Of a DNA stretch of 64,000 nt, positions 42,134 through 53,082 are shown piece by piece. Below the pieces are notes generated by a model. It was not told the origin of the DNA, ran no database searches, and saw nothing but the letters and a program-made list of their open reading frames with translations. The stretch's first letter is position 1, and the number at the start of each line of letters is the position of its first letter. A program made the position numbers and the translations under genes. This DNA comes from Gnomoniopsis sp. IMI 355080. Taxonomy: Eukaryota > Ascomycota > Sordariomycetes > Diaporthales > Gnomoniaceae. The DNA lies in the NCBI GenBank assembly GCA_027946555.1, contig JAPEVC010000111.1:1-64000 (forward strand), written 5' to 3'.

Positions 42134-43356
42134 GTTCGCGACCGACAAGCTGAATGAAGACTATGACCGTGAGAGCTTATGGGAAGAAGGTCCGTGACGA
42201 CCGCCTGGTAAGCCGCTCTCAAGTAAGGAAGCGGAAGTCGAGCCGATAGTTGTCAAGATATTGCTTGAGAGCATCATTGCTAGCGGTACGACCGAGGTAC
42301 TATCAGCGCACTAAAAAAAATACAAACATAAGAATCCACGGCACCATAAATTCATTTCCGTCTTGACGTCCCGTGGTTTCTGTTATGAGGCGAATGCCTT
42401 CTGGGGCTCTATCCGGGATAGATTCATGCAAGAAGCCTTTCGGATGAACCACTTCATACGAGATGATGGTCTTTGGCGCCATGATTGTTTGAGATGGCTT
42501 TGTTTCGCACCCTTGTCTATTGTAGGGTCATTGGGCGCCTATGCGAATGAGCACTTCTTTATCCAGTGTCTCATTTGGATCAGGAGCCAATTAGTCTGGA
42601 CCTTTCTGCCTGGGCAGACCTTTGATTGACCTGTTTTGGATAGCGCCAAGTAAGGCAGGTCGGCACCCATGCAAACCTCGATGTTGAAGCGATTCCTGCA
42701 CGCCTCGGAGACGCGGGTGAAGTCAGAGTCATCGCAAAACCAACCTAATGCTAAATTTCATTCAATTGTCCCAGGGGTATCAATCACTCAAATCAAATCA
42801 ACCATACAAGGCTGAGCTGCCAAACCCCAATCGCAATGTTTTTTCTCCTGTGATTTGCGTGAGAACCAGCCTTGGTTTGAATCGCCTCAGCCGGAATTTG
42901 TTTGCAAATGTGCAATTATCCGTTGCCTTTCTCTCTCTACCAGCCAATCGATGAAAGCTACTCCCAAACCCCGTTGTCCCCAGTGTCCTGATGGTTCAAG
43001 TAACGCCGGTTGCTCCCAATCCGTTTCCTAAATGCATGGTCTACGCCGAATCATGCGCCGGCTGAACTTATCAGCTCTTGTGAAAATGGTACAAACTTTC
43101 GCAATACACATGGGTAGGTGCCGCGGTGCGAATGTAATTGTGCTCATCATTTCAGATAATGAGACGTCGTTTGATGGGCTCCGGATAGACGCCGTCTGCG
43201 CCTTGCTCTTGCCTCTTAGCGGACTCGCCCATGCCGCGGATTTTCTCGAGCAGGTGGCTAGACCAAGGAACATGTCAGTCGATTTGATACCGGGTGAAAA
43301 GGGATTTATGATTCAAGTTGATTATGATGGGTAATTGTTCTGAATGCAGAAAAGAC
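42134..43356. other. Intergenic region between convergent genes
   Basis: 3' flanks of MKT1 and the RFTS-like gene. A plus-strand frame of 100 codons (43032-43334) has no recognised motif; I do not call it. Confidence 0.5.
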
Positions 43357-45570
43357 TCAAGGTGAAAGGCGAGCTACGTGGGACATAGTAGGGGACGAGA
43401 AAGGTACTGACTTGATGGGCAGATGTCCCCGAGTTGATTCTGTAAGGGCGAGATTAATTTTCTCGGTCCGGTTGGCGTGGTCCTGAAAGTGCTCTTCAAT
43501 GAGTCTCTTGCCCTCGGGCTCCTCGGCTGCGCGAATGATATGGTCGCATCCATCTTCTTCGCACCGCCAGGTACCATTAGGACCTGTAGGAGAAAGCGTC
43601 GGGATCTTTTGGGCTCGGACCACAACAGGCACAGTCTCCTTCGCAATCTTGGGAAGGGGCACGGGCGTTGTGCTGGATGTGTAGGGGTTGGCTGGGGCAT
43701 CTTCGCTGCTGTCGTCGACTTCTTCATCTTCGCTTTCGTCCTCATCTTCGCTGGCGAATTGGGACGAGGCTTTGGGGTACTTAGATGCCCGGCCACCGTC
43801 CCCGTCGTCAAAATAGTCAGGTCTGCTGCGTTTCAAAGTAAGGCCTCCCGTGCGAGGCGTTGCAGGCAAGCGTTTGCCCATATGAGTAGACGGTGGTGTA
43901 GACACACTATTCGTTTCGGCAGCTCTGGGCTTTCCTCTACTCATCTTCTTGCGGCGTTTGAGCTGACGTGCGACGGCCTCCGCGGTTAGACCAGACGCTG
44001 GTCTCCAAGGCTTGTCTCTCTCCTCCTTCAACCATGCAAAGTACGGGCTGCCGTACCATTTGGATGGCAGACTGGCGGCGAGCTGCTTCGCATAATATTG
44101 TGAGACTTCTTGGGGTACACCATACTGGGTGGAGCACTTTTGGTACATTTGTACGTGAATGGTAGTGTGTCTGAGTTTCTTAGGGTCTCCACCCTGCTCT
44201 TCCAGAATCTCCTCTAAGAGATCCAGAAAAGATTGGATCGGATCTGATGGTGCTGCATCGTCTGTTTTCTGTAGAGCGGGCGTGGAAGGCATTGACGCAA
44301 CAGCAGCAGCAGACGACACTGAACCAGGGGCAGGGCGCATCGAGATAGGTATGGGAGGGTGAACAGGCGTCTCAATGCGCTGTGGCTCTTTGGCTGACGG
44401 TGCATCCTTCATTTCGACGTCAGCCTCCTGGCTGAGTCTGGTAGCACGCTCCCTACTCCTCTTGGCTCGACTCGACTCCGCTGCGGGCGCGCGCAAGAGC
44501 TTGTGAACTTCAGATTTGGAATCCGTGGTATCTGATTGGGGACTTGGCTGTCTTGGAACTGGCTCCGGCGCTGGAGGTCTCTTATTCGCTGCATCGGCCA
44601 GTTGCTTGCATAAGTCCTGGTTTTCGGCTGTCAGCCATTTGTGGAAAGAAGTCGAATCCCAACGGCAGCGTCCGTCTTCGGTGGCATCCAAAGGGTCTCT
44701 GGCAAAATGAGCCAGGAGGAACGGCGCATGCTTCTGGCAACGCCCCTTCGCTTCTGAAAGAGTGACACCATCGCCAACTTTGCTGGCATACTTGATAAAT
44801 GTCAACGTATTGTCCAATTGTAGGTTGTTAGCTGTACGTACCCCTAACAATAATTTCTCAATGGGCATCTGCAGAGCCTTATGCCGTTTGCCTTTGCCCG
44901 CTCTATTTCTGGCCTGCTCGTAGACTCTCTGCACGAGGTAGTAGATAGTGATCCCCTCCAGGACCGTGTCATGCATGGCTTGATACTTGGGCGCCGGCAA
45001 GATCTCGAACCATCCGGACTTTCCAGCACTCCAGACGGTTACCAGGTCCCAACCAATGCACCCAATAGAGTACGTAACGTTGCTTGAGATCTGGATATAG
45101 GCGTTTTTCTGAGTGTAATTTCGCACTGCAAGATCATCATCAGCATAAGAGAAAGAAAAGTGAAGGACTACTAGCATGCGCGCGGGACGAGGCAAGGACG
45201 TACGCGCTTTAGCCTGGTGATCATCACTCAAGTCAACGTCAAGCCTGCCTTGAATGATGAAGGGCCCCTCAAGATCGACGTTGCAAAGGTTAGCGATTTC
45301 GCCGGGTTTGCCATCTTTCGTTCTGCGATAGACAACAGCGTCTGTCAGAACAAAGTTGGGCCACAGGTTATCGTCGAGTTCGTCGCTTTGGAGAGGCTTC
45401 AGCACGGTGGTCTCATCCAGGTACGGGATTTCACCGAGATCGATAGAGGCGACCGTAGAGTTAGAGTCTCTTCTTGGGCGTCCTGGAGGTCGTCCCCGAG
45501 GCCGTCCTGGCGGCCGCGGAGCAGCAGCAGCATCTCGGGGGCGATTCTTACTACCTGGAGGTCGTCCCAT
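43357..45570 (-). CDS. AT-hook protein with RFTS-like (DNMT1-RFD-like) domain and C2H2 finger
   Basis: Modelled as two exons (45570-45204 and 45125-43357), 711 residues. The N-terminus carries repeated AT-hook cores (GRPPGSK, GRPRGRPPGRPRR). Residues about 45-200 resemble the replication-foci targeting domain of cytosine DNA methyltransferases: NLCNVDLEGPFIIQGRL, then AYIQISSNVTYSIG and SGWFEILPAPKYQAMHD. A disordered, acidic centre follows. Near the C-terminus is a Cys/His cluster (Cys644, Cys649, His668, His672) within WRCEEDGCDH, likely one C2H2-type zinc finger. There is no methyltransferase catalytic domain, so a chromatin-binding or recruitment role is inferred. The 78-bp intron is a multiple of three and has no stop, so retention would add 26 residues. 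The last ~15 residues are uncertain: a GTCAGT donor just after LPIK could start a further intron. It diverges from PUS4. Confidence 0.6.
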   Translation of the reverse strand: MGRPPGSKNRPRDAAAAPRPPGRPRGRPPGRPRRDSNSTVASIDLGEIPYLDETTVLKPLQSDELDDNLWPNFVLTDAVVYRRTKDGKPGEIANLCNVDLEGPFIIQGRLDVDLSDDHQAKARTSLPRPARMLVVLHFSFSYADDDLAVRNYTQKNAYIQISSNVTYSIGCIGWDLVTVWSAGKSGWFEILPAPKYQAMHDTVLEGITIYYLVQRVYEQARNRAGKGKRHKALQMPIEKLLLGVRTANNLQLDNTLTFIKYASKVGDGVTLSEAKGRCQKHAPFLLAHFARDPLDATEDGRCRWDSTSFHKWLTAENQDLCKQLADAANKRPPAPEPVPRQPSPQSDTTDSKSEVHKLLRAPAAESSRAKRSRERATRLSQEADVEMKDAPSAKEPQRIETPVHPPIPISMRPAPGSVSSAAAVASMPSTPALQKTDDAAPSDPIQSFLDLLEEILEEQGGDPKKLRHTTIHVQMYQKCSTQYGVPQEVSQYYAKQLAASLPSKWYGSPYFAWLKEERDKPWRPASGLTAEAVARQLKRRKKMSRGKPRAAETNSVSTPPSTHMGKRLPATPRTGGLTLKRSRPDYFDDGDGGRASKYPKASSQFASEDEDESEDEEVDDSSEDAPANPYTSSTTPVPLPKIAKETVPVVVRAQKIPTLSPTGPNGTWRCEEDGCDHIIRAAEEPEGKRLIEEHFQDHANRTEKINLALTESTRGHLPIKSVPFSSPTMSHVARLSP

Positions 45571-46137
45571 GGTGAAGCGAGGATAAAATGGTGTGGTGAG
45601 GGAGAGTGTATGCAGGCTGAGGTCGGTCTTCAATATTTCGTGGATTCACGACAAGTGAAAGAGAAACCTCATAAATGAAGTTATGTTGAAGCATGTGCTT
45701 GGGATGAATGTATGCGGTAGGAGGATAACAGGGATAAATGGGTTGGTTGCAGGGAACGCGACTCTAGAGGGGAACGCGACGGGTAGAGAGACTCCCCTCA
45801 CATCCACCTGTATAATCCATGCCATTGCTGCTTACCAGAGCTGTAGGTAGCAAGTACTGGATTCAAGCACAAAACAGGGGTCTACAAAGTGCAATGACCC
45901 CACATCCGCAAGTACAGCTACTAGCTTTGCGCCTGGATTGGCAATTGCAAGTCACTCAGCTTCCCTGCCAAAAAAAACCTCCAATTCGCAAATCTGCATT
46001 TGGCCGCTTGCCTAGACCATCTTCTGCCCTTTGACGACAGGCATTGTCTCATCGCTGCCCACCACGACTCTCCTCTGTGTGTCACATTGGATTGCGACAA
46101 GTGCCTGAGCTCTATGAAAGCAACGCGCTTGTTCAAG
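45571..46137. promoter_or_regulatory. Divergent promoter region (RFTS-like gene / PUS4)
   Basis: About 570 bp between two start codons pointing outwards; both genes must be driven from here. An alternative PUS4 start lies at 46114. No specific motif assigned. Confidence 0.5.
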
Positions 46138-47728
46138 ATGGCAACGGATAGTGTGCTCGACGGCGTTTTCGGTAAGGCCTCACTCAAGTCACGAAGCAAT
46201 CCTTGTTGCTGCCCTTGCACCAATGTATCTACGAGTTGAGATGCAGTCCCGCGCCCAAAGAAATGCTGCATTTTCGCTTCTCATCACTGACCCTGTAATC
46301 TCTCAATCAGCCATCAACAAACCCTATGGCATGTCTTCCGCCCAAGTCATCCGCGACTGCAAGACGTACTTCAATCCCTCCACCCTCTTCGCCCCTATGC
46401 TCGAGCAGACCCGCGCCGAGCGTGCCAAGGAAAACGAACAGCAGCAAAGGCGCAGACGCCGAGTGAAGCGAGCCATCGAAGTTAAGATGGGCCACGGTGG
46501 AACGCTCGACCCAATGGCCACTGGCGTGCTGATTCTTGGCGTTGGACGTGGCACCAAGGCCCTTCAGCAATTCCTTGCCTGTACCAAGACCTACGAAACC
46601 GTTGTTGTCTTCGGCGCGACATCAGACTCTTATGATAGATGTGGCCACCTGCTCAAGAAGCGACCCTACGACCACATAACCCATGACAAGGTTGAGGCGG
46701 CTCTCGACAGCTTTCGCGGCACGTACCAGCAGATGCCTCCACTCTTCTCGGCGCTGAAGATGGAGGGCAAACCGTTGTATGAATACGCACGTGAGGGCAA
46801 GCCAATTCCGCGCGAGATCCAGACCCGCGAGGTCACGGTCACAGACTTGGAGATTGTGGAGTGGTACGAGCCCGGTTCGCACGAGCACCACTGGCCGACC
46901 AGCGAGGCTACGGCTGCCGAGAAACAGTACGCAGAGCAGTTGTGGCGCGTCGAGAGGCAACAGCAGTCTGGAAAGAAGCTGACTGCAGAGGAGGAGGCCG
47001 CGGATAGCGAGGCGCTGGAGGCACACAACGACTTGAAGCGCAAGTTTGAGGAGAGACAGGATGAACTGGTACAGGAGCGGCAGAGCAAGAAGCAGAAGCA
47101 GCAGCGGCATAAGGAGCAGCAGCAGGCACAAGAGCAGCAAGACCAGGCAAAACCGAATGGAGAGGGCTCCAAGGCTGAGCCCACATCACCGGTTATGAGC
47201 GGTGCGCTGGGCGATCTGCCTCCGAAGGGCAAGGGCTCCGACCTCGTACCTCCTGTCGCGCCTGGCACACCGCCACCATGGAAGGACAAGGGCCCGCCGG
47301 CTGTCAGGATACGTTTGACGAGCACCTCGGGCTTTTACGTGCGCTCATTTGCGCACGACTTGGGCGAGAAGCTTGAGTCGGCGGGTTTGATGACGGAGCT
47401 GATAAGGAGGAGGCAAGGCGATTTCGTTTTAGGCACCGAGAACTGCTTGGAATATGATGACCTCGCAAAGGGAGAGGCCGTGTGGGCACCCCAACTTCAG
47501 GATATGCTTGCTCGATGGAATCGACCGGGCGGTATCAAGGGCGGAGAGGACGAGGCCCGTAAGAAGGTCGAGGAGGCGCCAGTGAAAGAGGATGTCGCCG
47601 CGGTGGTGGACGTCCCGGAGGCCCCTGAGGCTGATGTAGAGGAGGTCCAGACCAAAGTCGAAGAAGTGAAAAGATCGGCGAGTCCGAAGCAAGAGGAGGC
47701 TTCGGAGGAGGCAAAAGTTCCTGCATAG
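46138..47728 (+). CDS. PUS4: tRNA pseudouridine-55 synthase (TruB/Pus4 family)
   Basis: Two exons (46138-46171 and 46311-47728) join to 483 residues. The TruB fold begins DGVFAINKPYGMSSAQV across the 139-bp intron. The catalytic motif GHGGTLDPMATG has Asp78, and the conserved KTYETVVVFG, MPPLFSALK and TSGFYVRSFAHDLG follow. In eukaryotes Pus4 makes pseudouridine 55 in the T-loop of cytosolic and mitochondrial tRNAs. Two features exceed the bacterial enzyme: a charged insert after CKTYF before the catalytic loop, and a long Gln/Lys/Glu-rich insert near residues 265-360 that splits the catalytic domain; the C-terminal tail is also acidic. The start at 46138 has better context (AAGATGG) than the in-frame ATG at 46114, which would add eight residues. 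Confidence 0.9.
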
Positions 47729-48092
47729 AGCATAAACACCTTGCCGATACGGCTTGTCAAAAATTGTCTGAGTGCTTGAGACCAATCAGGCAACAATACT
47801 AATATGCTGGCATAGAAAAGCGTCTAATAGAAAGAACTTTGAACTCTGGAATGACTATTATCTTTATCGACTAGGTAGTAACCATACAAACGCCTACGCT
47901 ATTCCTTAGACCTCAGGCGGGTTTCCTCTAAGCACTAATATCGTGTCGTCATGGCTTCGTTCGACCACAAAAGAAATAAAAAGATCAGGACCGTGTACTG
48001 GTATAAATGCTCGCTCACAATGCAAAAACAGAAAAAAAGAAGACCCATTGATCCCGTCGTCATTTGGACGAAAGCAATTCCAGAAACCTCTT
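47729..48092. other. Intergenic region between convergent genes
   Basis: Short shared 3' region of PUS4 and the Sec2-domain gene; nothing else seen. Confidence 0.6.
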
Positions 48093-49028
48093 TCACGTCT
48101 GGACATCGACATCCTTCCCGTCCAACAAGTTCCTTACCCTCTCGATCCTCCCCACCGCGCCCTCCAACCGTTCCAGCCGCATCTTCTTCTGACGATCCCT
48201 CTTCTCCAGCTCCCCGACGCGTTCCTCCAACCTGGCACGCTCTCTCCTCTCGGTGGCCACCATTTCATTCGCCTCCTCAAACAAACTCACACTCAACTCC
48301 TCGACCTCGCGACTCGTATCGTTCACCTTGGCCTCCGCCGCCAACCGGAGCCGCTGCTCGCGAGTGAGCGCCTCGATCAAATCCTCTGTTGTCGATGGTG
48401 CCGTTGATGCGGGCGTGTACAGCGAGTTTTTGTTGTTGGCTGGTGAGTTGGGCGTGAGTAGTGCGGATGTGCTATAACTTGTCTGGTGGTGCCCGCCAGA
48501 GGGCGGCGGTGTGGGTAGTAAATTCGACGCGCTGTAGCTCTGGCTGTGCGCAGACGGCATGGCCTTCAAGTTTGGCGTCGACTTGCGGCTCAGCAACGCC
48601 GAGATGCGATTCGTCGCGGCGGCTGCGAAACCCATACTGGGGCTACCGCGTGGAGACGTAGGCGTCATCGTAGTGGTCAAGGTGGGCGTCTGGGGCAAGC
48701 TCTCGCGGCGCGGAGGGTCCTTGTTGGCAGCAGCCGCGGCGGTGTTCAGCTCCTTTCGGAGCTTGGACAGCTCGTCCTCATAGTCTGCCCAGCGGTCGAC
48801 GGCGGCGGTGGCTTTGGCATTGAGGAGGCGGATCTGGGCTTGCATGTCGTCGATCTGGGCCTGGGCGGCTTGGAGGAGAGTGGCGTCGGAGTTGTTGGGG
48901 GAGGAGGAGGAGGATGCGGCGCCGGTGAAGGTGAGGGAGAGGTCGGTGCCGCAGTTGGGGCAGCAAGGGATGGCGCTGAGGCGTGGTGGTGGGAGGATGG
49001 GTGTTGTGAGGGTCATGGTGGATGACAT
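48093..49028 (-). CDS. Sec2-domain Rab guanine-nucleotide-exchange protein
   Basis: A single-exon frame of 311 residues. Near the N-terminus PCCPNCGTDLSL supplies a possible metal-binding CxxC. A coiled-coil segment follows at about 50-95 (AQAQIDDMQAQIRLL), then a Ser/Pro/Thr-rich linker. The C-terminal 90 residues form a strong coiled coil with VEELSVSLFEEANEMV, which is the signature of the Sec2/Rabin8 GEF domain that activates the secretory Rab Sec4 on vesicles. The protein is shorter than yeast Sec2 and lacks its C-terminal targeting region, matching the short Sec2-domain paralogues of filamentous fungi. It converges with PUS4. Confidence 0.75.
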   Translation of the reverse strand: MSSTMTLTTPILPPPRLSAIPCCPNCGTDLSLTFTGAASSSSSPNNSDATLLQAAQAQIDDMQAQIRLLNAKATAAVDRWADYEDELSKLRKELNTAAAAANKDPPRRESLPQTPTLTTTMTPTSPRGSPSMGFAAAATNRISALLSRKSTPNLKAMPSAHSQSYSASNLLPTPPPSGGHHQTSYSTSALLTPNSPANNKNSLYTPASTAPSTTEDLIEALTREQRLRLAAEAKVNDTSREVEELSVSLFEEANEMVATERRERARLEERVGELEKRDRQKKMRLERLEGAVGRIERVRNLLDGKDVDVQT

Positions 49029-50140
49029 TTTGGATAATGGAGACGTCCTTTGGGGATGAAGGACCAGAAAGTGCTGTGTTCTCGTTCTGTATATGTCTTT
49101 CGGATTCTGCTTTTTGGCCTCAATGGGTTTGTTCTGGCCGTGACTGAGAGTGACTTTGCGTGCTGGAATGCTTGTTGGTGAATCAGGATCGTCGGTCGCG
49201 CCTTTGTTCGAATTTCCAATCGCGTCGTCGACTTTTCTTCACCACATGACGGAATGGAACAGGTCGAGGATGATCAGCATGGTTCAAATGGAAAAGACAG
49301 CCTGTGACATTTTCGCCACCACGTTAATTAATTGACGTGAGGATCCAAGAAGTCGGGCACGAAGTCACCATGGCTATAGGTTAAAGTAGGTATAAATAAA
49401 TTGGGAGGCGGAGCGTCATTCTTTGCCAGCCCAGCCAAGCCCAGCCCAGCCTTTCTCTGCCTACCTAGCCACCTGTACACGCGCGCAAGGGCAATGGCCC
49501 CCTCCCTGCAATTACAGGCCTTACCCCTGGATCGTTTAAGGCTGTGTGACTAGGATGGACCCTTAAGAAGTTGTCTTTGCACATTAGCGAGCCCTTTCAA
49601 TTTAGTAGCCAGTTCCCTAAAACCATATGAAAGGGTTGCCTCAGTCCACCATGGCGTTTCGCGAAGATTTGCCATGTGGACTTTCTTATCCTCGATATGC
49701 GATTTCTACCTCTTTCGCAATGATGGGACCCCCACAGCTACAGTTGCTGATCGCAGCGTATCATTGATCGTCAGGTACACCACCCAAACCTGGTTACAAT
49801 ATGTGCATGTCTTTTTCATTCAAGGTTGATCTGAAGAATGCCTAAAACATGTGACGACCTTTTCGGGCAGTTCTTGCTGCCAAGAAAAGCTGATCACGGC
49901 CTATTCTGAAACTTCGTCATGCCGTTAACCGCCTAAACATCGTACGGCTTTGGTTCACAAACGTCAGGACCAAAGCAAATCAATGCTTGACTTTCTGATA
50001 TGACAGCTGTCAAAACCTTACCTACCTAGGTAGGTATAGTACCGGAGTACGTACCTCTGCTTGTCTCGGGCCGTGGCGGGAGAAACAGCGGGCTAAGACA
50101 ACACCAAGCAACACCACCATCGACAAAGGGAGGCCATCGA
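49029..50140. other. Intergenic region with CCCAGCC repeats and a long palindrome
   Basis: Promoter of the Sec2-domain gene, a short CCAGCC/CCAAGC repeat near 49427-49452, and an 18-bp perfect palindrome at 50020-50037. No gene supported. Confidence 0.55.
50020..50037. repeat. Perfect palindrome TACCTACCTAGGTAGGTA
   Basis: The 18 bases read the same on both strands. The core TACCTAGGTA also occurs at 29838-29847 and 32075-32084, and near variants elsewhere, always between genes. Confidence 0.85.
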
Positions 50141-51352
50141 CTAACCATTCAACAACGCCTCAAAGCCTCCCCCGTACCGCGGTCCCGCAACAGGGAACGT
50201 ATCCAGCACCTTCTGGATCTCGGCCAAGTCCTCCTCGCTCAAGTCCACATCGACACAATTCTGCACTACCTGCTCCGTCTTGGACGCGCCGGGTAGTGGA
50301 ATCGCTCCCTGCCTCCTCACCCATGAGATGGCCACGGATGGGAGCGATGCATCCTTGCCCTTTGCAATCTGCTCAATTGCTTCGACCAGCTTGAGGTTCT
50401 GATCAAACACAGCGCCGGGCTGGAACCTCGCTAGTTGTTGGCGAGGGTCGTCTTTGGGCCTGTTCTGGATCTGGCCGGTAAGAAAGCCCCGGCCGACGGG
50501 GCTATAGGCGATGATGGGAATATCAACTGTTGATTTTCTTCATTAGCCGGAAGCCGCGAAAACAACCCAGCTGGGTTTATAGTCGTGTTAAGAGAGGTGG
50601 GAGGGGGGAGGGGAACACTCACGCTCATGACAAGCTGCTACAACCCCGTTCCGCAACGGGTCCCTTGTGAACAAACTCAACTCAATTTCCACCGCCGCAA
50701 TCTGCGTCACCTTGGCCGCCGCGCGAATGCTCCTCTCGCCCACCTCACTCAGTCCCACACCCCCAATCTTGCCCTCCTTCACAAGCTCTGCCAGCGCGCC
50801 CACGGACTCCTCGATCGGCACCGTAGGGTCCACGCGCGCCATCTCAAACACGTCGATGCTCTTGCTCCCATCCAGAATGGCCAGTGCGTGCTCGACAGAT
50901 TGCCGGATGGCGGCGGGCGAGCCGGTGGGCGTGTGCGTGGCGGTATTGTAGGCGCCCTTGATGGAGAGGGTCACTTTGGGGGCGTCCTCGGGGTAGGTGG
51001 TGAAGTAGTATTTGAGAAGGTGGAGTGAGTTGTTGTCTGGTGTACCGTAGAACATGCCCTGAAGGAGAGAGGATCAGCTACAGATGCTTGTGGCCTTGGT
51101 GAGAATGTGGGTTTGCTCACGCCGTTCCAAAAGGTGGCGCCTTGCTCGAGTGCCGCCTTCATCACCTTGGCTGCTGCTGGGTGGTCGATACCCTTCCACG
51201 GCATTGATAGGCCTACAGTTCTTGGTCAGTTTACTTTGTCTTTTCATGTTACCCAGGTTGATACGGGGAGCGTGGAACGCACTCATGAGACCGAAGCCCA
51301 CGGGGCCGACTGCCTTGCCGGCGATGTTGGTAGGTCTTGGGATTGAAGTCAT
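50141..51352 (-). CDS. Aldo-keto reductase (pyridoxal reductase-like)
   Basis: Four exons (51352-51283, 51212-51121, 51058-50623 and 50526-50141) join to 327 residues. Three introns of 62-96 bp remove every frame break. The AKR barrel is evident: GFGLMSLSMPWKG, the active-site strand FWNGGMFYGTPDNN with the likely catalytic Tyr58, SIDVFEMARVDP, EGKIGGVGLSEV, IPIIAYSPVGRGFLTG, and the cofactor loop AIPLPGASKTEQV. The GMFYGTPDNN and PVGRG motifs match the AKR8-type pyridoxal reductases (yeast/fission yeast Plr1), which reduce pyridoxal to pyridoxine with NADPH in the cytosol; another aldehyde substrate remains possible. The first intron begins GTGCGT, a less common donor. Confidence 0.85.
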
Positions 51353-52328
51353 ATTGGGCAATATTGATGATGTTCGATGTGATGAAGATGTAGTAAGTGG
51401 TTTGTATTACTGCGGCTGGAATATGTCTCTCTACATTCTTCTCTTGGCAAGAGCCCCGTCTCTTTATACATTTCCCATCCTCAGTTGGCTATTCACATCA
51501 CAATAGTCTCACTGTCAAAACTCGCCATTCCATTGTCAGCTTAAATCCGCTCTAATGGTCCATTCAACCGGCCGCAGACAAGGAGAGAGTTCTGCAAGGG
51601 GAAACCCCCCAAAGTACTAGAATGTTCGGCCCCGAAATTTTGAAGGGTCTCAACATACTGCAATTTGACTGCCTAATGTGCCGGAGCAATAGTCCAGAAA
51701 CCACGGAGGCGAGCGCCGCGTGAGGAACTTCCGGCCGGAGGGATTCGCTCGGATATTACTTAGGGCGTGGTCGAACTGGAGTACCGTTAAGTCCGGGTCC
51801 ATAAATTCTACCTACCCACCTTAGGCTTCCATAAAGAAGCCAGCAATTGGATTTGAAGGTAAAGCATAATTATGACCAAGTTGGACAAAGTCGAGTCTAT
51901 ACATGTATATACCCGTGTACATTAATGAAGGCACGAGGCTTGGCAATCAGTCTCCAAAGCCTACATCCGTAAGTCCTCAGAAGCAGATGGCTTCCTGTCG
52001 GAACCACCCACGACTTGTCAAAAACATTTGTTCTGTCTTTTGTGGAAAGATCAAACATATTGAAAGACTTCTATGTAGAATGAATAATATGACTGGCCTC
52101 ACAAATCCTTCAACCCAGTCTATGCGCATTAAAAGCTGTAGTTGAGATGTGTAAGCAAAAGACAAGATTCAGAACCATAAACATGCCCTCATTCCACCCG
52201 TAGTTGACCGTTAAACCGACCGTGCAGTGCCAATCGTACACCTATGCTCCCTGGCGACATCCTTCCATGCCTCAACAGCAGCCATAATTGACCAGGCTTC
52301 TGACCCTCCCCTTCTTCGCCCTCTTCTC
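51353..52328. other. Intergenic region
   Basis: Promoter of the aldo-keto reductase and 3' flank of ERG2. No gene, repeat or RNA recognised. Confidence 0.5.
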
Positions 52329-53082
52329 TTAGAACTTGCCCTTGGCCAAATTACCCAGCATTTCCCTTGCCGTGACATAAGTCATCCGCCACAGCGTAGG
52401 AAAGTCCAGCGTGCTGGTCAGGCCGTCGGCAAAGCCAAAGAACAACATGGGCGGGATCCAACCGCGGGCATACTCGAGCGCAAAGCACCCCTCGGGCATC
52501 TTGTACTGCTTAGCGACGCCGCGTACCAGGTGGTGCACGCTGCCTTGCGGGTAGACCTCGGGCTCATACTCGCCGGGGACGTAGGCGGTCTGCGTGCCCG
52601 AAAGGATGTGGAAGTAGTCGTCGGCCGTGTGACGGCCGGTGTGGCCCTCGGTGCCGATGGCTGTACCGAAGATGATGAGGTACTCGGTGACGCCTAAGGA
52701 GGTTTGCCCATGCATGTCAGTCGTTTCGGGATGAACTTTTTCTTGAAAGAATGGGAACGATACAAGGGTCTTTCTATTTGCGCAGAAACATACTCGCGTG
52801 GATAATGTACATGGCGCCCATGGCGCCGCCGGCGTTGTTGAACACCCACTCCTCGTCCAAGTTCACATAGCTGGTCAACGAGGCGTCGCCGTGGAGCTCA
52901 TCTACAATGTACTTCACGACGGATCGTGTGTCATTGCCATGAGCCGCAATGCTCCGCTTCGCGAGGTCGTGGAGATGATCTGGGTGGAAGATATAAAAGG
53001 ACTCGAGGTGCTGCTCGAGGAAGTAGACCACCGGTGAGAGGATGCCCACCAGCAGGGCGAGGAGAGTGAGAATGCGGGCCAT
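52329..53082 (-). CDS. ERG2: C-8 sterol isomerase
   Basis: Two exons (53082-52794 and 52693-52329) join to 217 residues. The junction reads [22 protein letters not shown], a stretch nearly invariant in Erg2 and the sigma-1 receptor. An N-terminal transmembrane segment (about 4-24) precedes [12 protein letters not shown]. Later motifs [12 protein letters not shown] and [14 protein letters not shown] carry the acidic residues that bind the sterol cation intermediate in the cupin-like barrel. The enzyme moves the C8=C9 double bond to C7=C8 in ergosterol biosynthesis at the ER and is the target of morpholine fungicides. Length is normal. An in-frame upstream ATG (53142) would add 20 residues before the anchor, which is less likely. 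It diverges from CSL4. Confidence 0.93.

Noticed and set aside
43032..43334. 100-codon gene between MKT1 and the RFTS-like gene
   Set aside because: No motif or splice support; considered chance.
46622..47325. Long minus-strand frames with Leu- or Ser/Cys-rich products
   Set aside because: They mirror the Gln/Glu-rich coding strand of PUS4.
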